Shown here piece by piece: positions 57,568 to 64,000 of a stretch of 64,000 nucleotides of DNA. Below the pieces are notes generated by a model that ran no database searches, was not told where the DNA came from, and worked only from the letters and a program-made list of their open reading frames with translations. The stretch comes from Boseongicola sp. (GTDB taxonomy: Bacteria > Pseudomonadota > Alphaproteobacteria > Rhodobacterales > Rhodobacteraceae): NCBI GenBank assembly GCA_014075275.1, contig CP046179.1, positions 939,932-1,003,931 on the forward strand, read 5' to 3'. A program made the translations under genes and the position numbers. The number at the start of each line of letters is the position of its first letter. The first letter of the stretch is position 1.

Positions 57568-59988
57568 ATGAAATCTCACACGCAGGCAGTCGTCATCGGG
57601 GGCGGTGTTGTCGGTTGTTCGATCCTTTATCATCTGACCAAACTTGGGTGGACAGATGTGGTTCTGTTGGAGCGCTCGGAATTGACAAGCGGTTCCACCT
57701 GGCATGCCGCTGCCAATATCCATGGCTTGCATGACTCCACGAATATCTCGCGGCTGCAGCACTATACGATGAACCTATACGCCGAGTTGGAGGCAGAAAC
57801 CGGGCAAAGTTGCGGGGTATTTCAACCCGGTAGCCTTTATCTGGCGCAGACCGAAGAGCGCGAACATCAACTTCGATTGCAGGAAGCCAAAGCGCGCCGG
57901 TTTGGGATGAACTTCCATGAAGTCAGCCGAGATGAGGCTGAACGGCTGCATCCGATGGTGAACTACGATGGCATTCGCTGCATTATGTTTGAACCCGACG
58001 GCGGCAATGTTGATCCATCCGGGGTCACGAATGCCTACGCCGTTGGAGCGCGGCAGAGAGGCGCGGAAATCCATCGATTTACACCGGTGACAGGAACTGA
58101 ACAGCAACCTGATGGTAGTTGGATCGTTCGCACTGACAAGGGTGATATCCGCACACCCTGGGTTGTGAATGCTGCCGGTCTATGGGCTCGTGAAGTGGCG
58201 GCAATGGCGGGGTTTGAATTGCCGCTTTTGCCAACCGAGCATCAGTATTTCGTGACTGAGACGATAGATGAAATCGCGGGAATGGACCGTCGCTTACCAT
58301 CGGTCGCTGATCGGGATGGGGAATACTATCTTCGTCAGGAAGGACAGGGTCTTTTGATGGGCGCTTATGAGCGCGACGTAAGGTTCTGGGCCGAAGACGG
58401 AACGCCACAAGGCTTTGGCCATGAGCTTTTTGCCGATGATCTGGAGCGCATAGAAGACAACATGATGCGCGCTATTGATCGGGTTCCCGCTGTTGGAGAA
58501 GCAGGCATCAAGCGTGTGATCAATGGGCCGATGATCTGGTCGCCGGATAGTTCGGCTCTGTTTGGGCCGGTACTGGAACTGACCGGGTATTTCTGCTGCT
58601 GCGGGATCATCCCCGGTTTCAGCCAGAACGGCGGGTTGGGCAAGCTTTCGGCAGAATGGATGGTCGAAGGTGAACCAACACTGGATTTGTTTGGTTGGGA
58701 TATAGCCCGTTACGGGCATTGGGCTGGCAAAGAGTTCACCAAGGCACGGGTTGGTGACCAATATGCGAACCGCTTCAAAATCCACTTTCCGAACGAAGAA
58801 CGCACGGCAGGGCGTCCGGCGCGTGTGCGTCCGGCATACGGTCTGCAAAAATCCATGGGGGCGCATTTTGGACTGAACTATGGCTGGGTGCATCCGCTTT
58901 GGTTCGCTCAAGACGGTGAACCGCAAGAGGAAAGTTATGGGTTTGCACGCCAGAACTGGTTTGAACCCGTGGGGCGCGAATGCAGGATGCTGCGCGAAAA
59001 TGCTGGTATCCTGGATATTTCCAACTTCGCCAAATATCGCGTTCAGGGCTCCGGTGCCGAAGATTGGTTGAACGCCTTATTTGCCAATCGAATGCCGAAA
59101 GGTGTTGGCCGTAGTTGTTTAACCCCGCTGATTGGGAAACGTGGCGGTGTTGCCGGGGACTTCACGGTAACTCGACTTGATGAAGAGACGTTCTGGATCA
59201 TCGGATCTGGAATGGCCGAGCGCTTCCATTTGCGATTTTTCCGTGCCCTGCCACTTCCGGAGGGCAAAAAATTCGAAAGTCTAACTGAGAGCTATTGCGG
59301 GTTTAACATTGCTGGCCCGCAATCGCGGCATTTGCTTGCTAGATTGACGAACGCAGATCTTTCCAATGAAGCGTTCCCGTTTATGCGTTCGCAACGCATT
59401 ACCGTCGCGGGGGTTGATTGCGTCGCAATCCGCGTCTCTTTCACTGGTGATCTGGGTTGGGAGTTGCATTGCGCCGCCGACGACCAGCTTAAACTCTATG
59501 AGGCGCTCTTGGCCGAGGCCCCTGCCCTTGGCGCTGGCCCTGTTGGCAGCCGTGCTTTGATGAGTATGCGGTTGGAAAAAGGGTATGGTTCATGGGGACG
59601 CGATTACAGCCCCGAGTATTGGCCACATGAATCCGGGCTTGCTGGCCTGATCAAAGCCGACAAAGAGTTCATGAACAAGGATGCCTGGGAGGAAATTTCC
59701 GGGCAGCCAGCCCGTGAAATGCTCCGGCTGCTTGAGATCGAGGTGCAGACGGCGGATGCCTCGGGTGGTGAACCGATCTTTGCGTTGGATGGCACGCCGA
59801 TTGGTCAGGTCAGTTCAGGAGCATACGGATATAGCGTCGAGAAATCTCTGGCTTTGTCCTATCTACGTGCTGGAACAGCCGAGCCCGGCGATACAGTTCA
59901 TGTTGCAATTCTGGGCAAGCCTCATGTTGCGCGTGTGCTGGAACAGGCACCATTTGACCCGGAAGGCGCTAAACTACGCGATAAGTAG
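57568..59988 (+). CDS. FAD-dependent oxidoreductase with GcvT-like C-terminal domain (dimethylglycine/sarcosine dehydrogenase-like)
   Basis: An 806-residue flavoprotein. The N-terminal DAO domain (about 1-370) has the Rossmann motif VIGGGVVGCSILYHL and the STWHAA segment, whose histidine usually holds FAD covalently. An FAO_M linker (about 370-430) leads to GcvT/aminomethyltransferase-like domains (about 430-806, SFTGDLGWELHC, LEKGYGSWGRDYSPE) that bind tetrahydrofolate. Mammalian-type DMGDH/SARDH and bacterial homologues demethylate N-methyl glycines to methylene-THF. ATG at 57568 is chosen over a TTG 12 bases upstream. The exact substrate is uncertain. Confidence 0.88.
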   Translation: MKSHTQAVVIGGGVVGCSILYHLTKLGWTDVVLLERSELTSGSTWHAAANIHGLHDSTNISRLQHYTMNLYAELEAETGQSCGVFQPGSLYLAQTEEREHQLRLQEAKARRFGMNFHEVSRDEAERLHPMVNYDGIRCIMFEPDGGNVDPSGVTNAYAVGARQRGAEIHRFTPVTGTEQQPDGSWIVRTDKGDIRTPWVVNAAGLWAREVAAMAGFELPLLPTEHQYFVTETIDEIAGMDRRLPSVADRDGEYYLRQEGQGLLMGAYERDVRFWAEDGTPQGFGHELFADDLERIEDNMMRAIDRVPAVGEAGIKRVINGPMIWSPDSSALFGPVLELTGYFCCCGIIPGFSQNGGLGKLSAEWMVEGEPTLDLFGWDIARYGHWAGKEFTKARVGDQYANRFKIHFPNEERTAGRPARVRPAYGLQKSMGAHFGLNYGWVHPLWFAQDGEPQEESYGFARQNWFEPVGRECRMLRENAGILDISNFAKYRVQGSGAEDWLNALFANRMPKGVGRSCLTPLIGKRGGVAGDFTVTRLDEETFWIIGSGMAERFHLRFFRALPLPEGKKFESLTESYCGFNIAGPQSRHLLARLTNADLSNEAFPFMRSQRITVAGVDCVAIRVSFTGDLGWELHCAADDQLKLYEALLAEAPALGAGPVGSRALMSMRLEKGYGSWGRDYSPEYWPHESGLAGLIKADKEFMNKDAWEEISGQPAREMLRLLEIEVQTADASGGEPIFALDGTPIGQVSSGAYGYSVEKSLALSYLRAGTAEPGDTVHVAILGKPHVARVLEQAPFDPEGAKLRDK

Positions 59989-60049
59989 AAGGCCGTTCTA
60001 CACGTCACTGGGGCTTGCCATCTGCAACTAGCTTCGCCAAACCGACGCC

Positions 60050-60943
60050 ATGACAAAAGAACTTCAAGTATTGTGCATTGGGTCAGTGTTGTGGGACGTG
60101 ATTGGACGGGCCAGCGCCGTGATGCGTGTGGGTTCGGATGTGCCAGGACGGATCACGCGGCTTCCCGGCGGTGTAGCGATGAACATCGCAATGACATTGC
60201 GCCGGTTTTCGATGCAGCCTGTGTTGCTGACCGCTATCGGTCGGGACGAAGAAGGTGACGAGTTGGTCAATGCGGCCAACCGGTTGGGAATGGACACCCA
60301 GTTCATCTACCGTTCCGACGATTTGCCAACCGATAGATATATGGCCGTTGAAGGCGCAAACGGGCTAATTGCAGCCATCGCTGATGCGCATTCGCTTGAA
60401 GCGGCGGGCGCTAAAATATTACGGCCGTTGGAAAATGGTCGATTGGGGTCGGCTCAATCACCCTATTCCGGGCAAATAGCCCTGGACGACAACTTGACGG
60501 AAAGCCTTTTGATGGAAATCGCAAAGAGCCCACTTTTTGCCAAGGCTGATTTACGTGTCGCTCCGGCGTCGCCGGGAAAAGCAGAACGCCTTATGCCGTT
60601 GCTAGCTTGTCCTTACGCCACTCTGTACGTCAATCTTGAGGAAGCCGGTTTGCTGTGCAAAACGACGTTTGCATCAGCTCCCGAAGCGGCGGAAGCGTTG
60701 TTAAACCGTGGCGCCGCACAAGTATTGGTCACTGACGGCGGCCGCGCAGCGGCGCATGCGGCGAAAAACGGAATACTGGTCGCCACCCCGCCAGAAGTTC
60801 TGGTGACCCGGGTGACCGGTGCTGGCGACACATTCATGGCTTCGCACATGGCAGCCGAAGCTCGCGGACAAGATGGGCAGCAAGCATTGGAAGCGGCCCT
60901 GAATGCGGCCGCAGTATATGTATCTGGGGATGTTCCATCGTGA
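60050..60943 (+). CDS. psuK: pseudouridine kinase-like PfkB family carbohydrate kinase
   Basis: A 297-residue ribokinase-fold protein. It has the N-terminal GSVLWDVIGRA and the PfkB signature with catalytic Asp in RVTGAGDTFMASHMA, plus the substrate-loop PGRITRLPGGVAMNIAMTL. Assignment as pseudouridine kinase rests on its 4-base overlap with psuG, since kinase and glycosidase act in sequence on pseudouridine. No nucleoside transporter gene is seen next to it. The gene starts 61 bases after the flavoprotein stop. Confidence 0.88.
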   Translation: MTKELQVLCIGSVLWDVIGRASAVMRVGSDVPGRITRLPGGVAMNIAMTLRRFSMQPVLLTAIGRDEEGDELVNAANRLGMDTQFIYRSDDLPTDRYMAVEGANGLIAAIADAHSLEAAGAKILRPLENGRLGSAQSPYSGQIALDDNLTESLLMEIAKSPLFAKADLRVAPASPGKAERLMPLLACPYATLYVNLEEAGLLCKTTFASAPEAAEALLNRGAAQVLVTDGGRAAAHAAKNGILVATPPEVLVTRVTGAGDTFMASHMAAEARGQDGQQALEAALNAAAVYVSGDVPS

Positions 60944-61863
60944 ATGTGCCAATGGATTTTTCGGCAGAAATTGCCAAGGCCCGAGAATCAGGTGCGCCGA
61001 TTGTCGCCCTTGAATCGACAATTATCACTCCTGGGATGCCATTTCCCCGGAACGTAGAAACCGCACGACTAGTTGAGTCTTGCGTTCGCGAAAACGGTGC
61101 GGTTCCGGCAACAATTGCCATTCTTGGGGGGCGTCTGAAGATAGGTCTTGGCGAAAGCGAACTTGATAAACTCGCCAGGGCAGACAATGTTGCGAAACTT
61201 TCGCGCGCGGACTTAGCGGTTTGCATCGCAGATAAAGGGAACGGAGCGACAACAGTTGCTGCGACGATGATCGCCGCGCAGTTGGCTGGTATCGAAGTAT
61301 TCGCCACCGGCGGCATCGGCGGTGTGCACAAGGGAGCCGAGCGGTCATTCGATATCTCGGCGGATTTGCAGGAGTTGTCGAAGACACCGGTTATTGTTGT
61401 CGCGGCAGGTGCAAAAGCCATCTTGGACATACCAAAAACGCTGGAAGTTCTTGAAACGAATGGAGTTCCTGTGATTGCTTTTGGCCAGGATGAAGTGCCA
61501 GCATTCTGGTCGCGGGCATCTGGCATCCAGGCCCCACTGCGTATGGATGTACCGGCAGATATCGCCAATGCTTTTGCGATGCGTCGCCACATGGGATTGT
61601 CCGGCGGTCAGCTAGTGGTTAACCCGATACCGGCAGTAGCCGAGATTTCCGCAGACGTTCTTGCTCCAATCATTGCGCAGGCTAACGACGAGGCCAATCA
61701 ACAAGGCATTGGGGGAAAAGATGTAACGCCGTTTTTGTTACAGCGCATTTTTGAGCTAACGAATGGCGCATCTCTGGAAGCCAACATCGAGTTGGTATTA
61801 AATAATGCGCGCCTTGCGTCGGAAATCGCCAAATGCCTGGCAAATCGGCCTGGTATGCGGTGA
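60940..61863 (+). CDS. psuG: pseudouridine-5'-phosphate glycosidase
   Basis: Splits pseudouridine 5'-phosphate into uracil and ribose 5-phosphate, the second step of pseudouridine breakdown. The 307-residue protein has the family opening APIVALESTIITPGMPFPRNVETA, ATIAILGGRLKIGL, DLAVCIADKGNGATTVAATMIAA and FATGGIGGVHKGAERSFDISADL with the active-site Lys and Asp residues. The start is GTG at 60940 overlapping the psuK stop (GTGA). The length is normal. Confidence 0.95.
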   Translation: MNVPMDFSAEIAKARESGAPIVALESTIITPGMPFPRNVETARLVESCVRENGAVPATIAILGGRLKIGLGESELDKLARADNVAKLSRADLAVCIADKGNGATTVAATMIAAQLAGIEVFATGGIGGVHKGAERSFDISADLQELSKTPVIVVAAGAKAILDIPKTLEVLETNGVPVIAFGQDEVPAFWSRASGIQAPLRMDVPADIANAFAMRRHMGLSGGQLVVNPIPAVAEISADVLAPIIAQANDEANQQGIGGKDVTPFLLQRIFELTNGASLEANIELVLNNARLASEIAKCLANRPGMR

Positions 61864-61934
61864 TTTCTGTTTCTGGGCATTGTTCCCTGCTTTTTTGCCC
61901 CCTATTTTAACATTGTCCTGCCGGAAGACCCCGA

Positions 61935-62654
61935 ATGTCCAAACCCTTTGACGACGAGAAAAAACCACAAAAGAAACGGCGCGGCCCGTTTGGTTCGTTC
62001 AGAGCGTCGTTTCTGACCGGACTGGTGGTGATTGCACCGATTGGTCTGACATTGTGGTTGATCTGGACCATGGCGGGCTGGGTCGACAGTTGGGTCTTGC
62101 CGTTTGTTCCTGCCTGGTTGCGCCCGGATCAATACGTGGGCCTTTCCATACGCGGGATCGGCGTCTTGGTCTTTTTGATATTCACCGTGTTTGTAGGATG
62201 GTTGGCAAAGGGCCTGATCGGGCGGTCGATGTTAGGCTGGGCTGAAAGTTTGGTTCAAGGTCTACCGGTGGTAAGATCGGTTTATAATGGCTTGAAGCAA
62301 ATAGCTGAAACGGTCTTTGCCCAATCCGAAACGTCTTTCGATAAGGCCTGTCTGGTTGAGTATCCGCGCAAAGGCATCTGGGCGATTGCCTTTATTTCCA
62401 CAGATGCCAAGGGTGAGATTTCGAGCAAGATCCCGCTCGAAGAAGGCAAGACTGCGATCTTTCTACCAACAACGCCAAACCCGACGTCCGGCTTTCTGTT
62501 GTTTGTGCCAACGAGCGATGTTGTGGAATTGGACATGTCGGTGGAGGACGCAGCAAAACTGGTGATTTCCGCAGGCCTTGTTTACCCCAACGGCAAGAGC
62601 GCCAAGCCAACACCCATTGGAGAAGTGCGGCAGCCACCTGCGCGCGCCTCTTGA
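61935..62654 (+). CDS. DUF502 family membrane protein
   Basis: A 239-residue inner-membrane protein with a charged N-terminus (KPFDDEKKPQKKRRG) and two membrane helices (about 26-48 and 71-93) with the family blocks RASFLTGLVVIAPIGLTLWLIW and QGLPVVRSVYNGLKQIAETVF. The C-terminal half (about 120-239) is cytoplasmic, with SGFLLFVPTSDVVELDMSVEDAAKLVISAGLVYP. The family is widespread and uncharacterised. It stands 71 bases after psuG with its own ATG. Confidence 0.9.
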   Translation: MSKPFDDEKKPQKKRRGPFGSFRASFLTGLVVIAPIGLTLWLIWTMAGWVDSWVLPFVPAWLRPDQYVGLSIRGIGVLVFLIFTVFVGWLAKGLIGRSMLGWAESLVQGLPVVRSVYNGLKQIAETVFAQSETSFDKACLVEYPRKGIWAIAFISTDAKGEISSKIPLEEGKTAIFLPTTPNPTSGFLLFVPTSDVVELDMSVEDAAKLVISAGLVYPNGKSAKPTPIGEVRQPPARAS

Positions 62655-62710
62655 ACTGACGGTCGCGGCCTGTATCGTTCGCAAAATGAATACCGGCGAG
62701 GCGTCTGAAC

Positions 62711-63274
62711 ATGGACAGCAGAATTCTGAACGTAAATCCGTTGATTGCAGTCTTTGACGGTGTCTTTGGACAGGAAGTGGCGGATGCTGCCATTGCCGCC
62801 GGTCAGGATCGATTGGAGCAGCCATCATATGGCACCAAGGATGGGCGGGTTGTGGGCGAAAAACACACCAATCAGGCAGCCCTGGTGGACCAGTGGTCAG
62901 ATCCCGTTCTGACGCAGTTGATGACTGACATCTCTGCAATTGTTCGAATACCGCCAGAACACGGCGAGTCCAGCGACCTGTTTCATCGCGGCGGCCAGCG
63001 GTTGTTTACAACGTTATGCTATTTAAACGACGTCGAGGAAGAAGGCCAAACAGCTTTTCCCAACTTAATGGTTGCCGTGCGCCCTAAACTAGGTCGCGTT
63101 TTGGTCATGCAGAACACTTTACCCGGTCAGAACATCACACACCCCGACAGCGCGCATGTAGGGTTTGGGCCGGGCGCAGGAGAAAAATGGGTCTTGTCTG
63201 TGTGGTGGAGAGAACACCATTTTCATATTCCGCGAAGTTATCCTGCAGCCGAGGGCGATTTTCTGGTATATTAG
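62711..63274 (+). CDS. 2OG-Fe(II) oxygenase (prolyl 4-hydroxylase-like) lacking the HxD motif
   Basis: A 187-residue protein that aligns by eye with prolyl-4-hydroxylase-like oxygenases: RGGQRLFTTLCYLNDVEEEGQTAFPNL, VRPKLGRVLVMQN, a distal-histidine region (THPDSAHVG, His144/His149) and the 2-oxoglutarate lysine region GEKWVLSVWW (Lys159). The segment that normally carries RY..GQ.F..HxD between IVRIPPEHGE and HRGGQRL is missing (near residues 82-93, bases 62954-62989). Two of three iron ligands are therefore absent. The rest of the frame is intact, so it could be a pseudo-enzyme, a degraded gene, or have another metal site. Confidence 0.75.
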   Translation: MDSRILNVNPLIAVFDGVFGQEVADAAIAAGQDRLEQPSYGTKDGRVVGEKHTNQAALVDQWSDPVLTQLMTDISAIVRIPPEHGESSDLFHRGGQRLFTTLCYLNDVEEEGQTAFPNLMVAVRPKLGRVLVMQNTLPGQNITHPDSAHVGFGPGAGEKWVLSVWWREHHFHIPRSYPAAEGDFLVY

Positions 63275-63325
63275 CGCACGTTACGTGCCACACAGCGTTG
63301 CGGCCACATGAGATCGGATGCGACA

Positions 63326-63541
63326 ATGAAGTATACCAAGCCAGCAACAGCAATTGCCGCGGCCATCGCAATGTCAGCTTCGCCACTTCACGCGGGCGGT
63401 GCTGCCGCGCCGCGCATCGAACCCGAAGTTATGGAGCCAGAGTCGATTGTGGCCGGCGCTTCAAGCTCGGGCGGTTTTGTGCTTCCGCTATTGTTCCTGA
63501 TCATTCTAGCGGCCACATTGATTGATTCACCGCTGGAGTAA
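63326..63541 (+). CDS. small exported protein with C-terminal hydrophobic segment, 71 aa
   Basis: A 71-residue protein: signal peptide (KYTKPATAIAAAIAMSASPLHA), a short Pro/Glu/Ala linker (APRIEPEVMEPESIVAG) and a Gly/Ser-Gly hinge followed by one hydrophobic helix (FVLPLLFLIILAATLI) ending DSPLE. I recall similarly built small proteins in Roseobacter genomes but cannot name a family. An in-frame ATG at 63308 would add six residues. It follows the oxygenase gene by 51 bases on the same strand. Confidence 0.6.
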   Translation: MKYTKPATAIAAAIAMSASPLHAGGAAAPRIEPEVMEPESIVAGASSSGGFVLPLLFLIILAATLIDSPLE

Positions 63542-63550
63542 TCCGCCGGA

Positions 63551-64000
63551 CTATTCGTACATTGATGACAGATCGACGCTGGATTTAACGCCGATCGCGT
63601 CGCTATGAGAATTCAGGAACTCTTCCGCAGCAATACGACCCGCCTCTTTCAATCGCCGAATTATCGCCGGCGTAGGCATCGTCTTTGTAGCGACACCAAG
63701 ATCGGTCATCAGTTCGTCATCGGCGATCATGTGAACTAGCACATTCTTCATACCAGAAGAGTTCGCGTTTCCCTCGGTGATCAACCTTTTCACAAAGGCG
63801 ATGGCCCGCAGTTCACGCAACATGGATGAATTGAAACTGATCTCATTGATCCGATTCAGGATGTCCCGGGGTTCTTTTGGTATCTCGTCGCGCACCAGTG
63901 GATTGATATTAACGATGACTATGTCGTCCGGCAGTTCAACGTCAAACAGCGGGAACAAGGCCGGGTTTCCACTGTAACCGCCATCCCAATAGGCTTCACC
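63551..64000 (-). CDS. patatin-like phospholipase family protein, C-terminal part (partial)
   Basis: The frame is open at the window edge on the minus strand, so only the last 149 residues are visible. The upstream end reads YWDGGYSGNPALFPLFD, the DGG motif with the catalytic Asp of the patatin Ser-Asp dyad; the GxSxG serine lies outside. After it is a helical C-terminus. Patatin-like proteins are lipid acyl hydrolases or, in some bacteria, PHB-granule proteins. The stop is 9 bases from the small exported gene, which converges on it. Confidence 0.85.
   Translation of the reverse strand, partial: GEAYWDGGYSGNPALFPLFDVELPDDIVIVNINPLVRDEIPKEPRDILNRINEISFNSSMLRELRAIAFVKRLITEGNANSSGMKNVLVHMIADDELMTDLGVATKTMPTPAIIRRLKEAGRIAAEEFLNSHSDAIGVKSSVDLSSMYE

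Overview
The window looks like a chromosomal stretch from a marine alphaproteobacterium of the Rhodobacteraceae (Roseobacter group). The evidence is the adjacent sciP and ctrA cell-cycle genes, a class II DAHP synthase, a cytosolic PhoR at the head of a phoR-pstSCAB-phoU-phoB operon, the alphaproteobacterial form of MetRS and the (Usg, DUF502, PAS_5) family set. Base composition is moderate (roughly 50-55 % GC by eye). No insertion sequence, prophage, CRISPR array or rRNA operon was seen. It is mostly core genome; the unusual content lies in small genes, regulatory sites, a few altered residues and one long gene-free gap.

Layout. 1-8166: envelope and lipid A operon, dxr(partial)-rseP-(42-aa membrane peptide)-bamA-skp-fabZ-lpxA-lpxI-lpxB. 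8202-10572: mnmA (minus), then sciP and ctrA. 10650-15269: ligA-recG, then a 39-aa membrane peptide preceded by a perfect alphaproteobacterial SOS box. 15297-20636: a NifU-like protein, hisI, gluQRS, a methyltransferase, trmFO, a membrane protein and a beta-barrel-like exported protein whose upstream region is crowded with CtrA-type half-sites. 20809-26343: gyrA, usg, dsbB-yqaA, a YpfJ-type metallopeptidase and tRNA-Leu(CAA). 26443-28851: modABC molybdate transporter.

28852-29509 is the longest gene-free gap. It is AT-rich on the left and holds five local hairpins on the right, so I propose a structured RNA. 29510-35034 is a branched-chain amino-acid-type ABC transporter (livM, livH, a small secreted protein, livF, livG, then a hairpin and the binding protein). 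35200-38872: a PQQ-type sugar dehydrogenase, a GlxA-family regulator and DAHP synthase. 38938-43474: a PAS_5 protein, then yicC-gmk-gamma carbonic anhydrase-transsulfuration enzyme as a tightly overlapping operon, and a hypothetical gene. 43690-51022: the phosphate regulon with a triple-repeat PHO box before pstS. 51304-52490: aroQ overlapping a LuxR-type regulator. 52843-54652: tsf and rpsB. 54962-64000: metG, DUF2461, a dimethylglycine/sarcosine dehydrogenase-like flavoprotein, psuK-psuG, DUF502, a 2OG-Fe(II) oxygenase-like protein that seems to have lost its HxD iron ligands, a small exported protein and the C-terminal part of a patatin-like lipase.

Best leads: (1) the SOS-box-controlled 39-aa single-helix peptide after recG, a candidate DNA-damage division inhibitor of the SidA type; (2) a CtrA whose near-invariant receiver lysine is glutamine; (3) the hairpin-rich gap at 29236-29419; (4) the HxD-less oxygenase. 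All calls come from reading the sequence and from recalled family knowledge; no database search was run.
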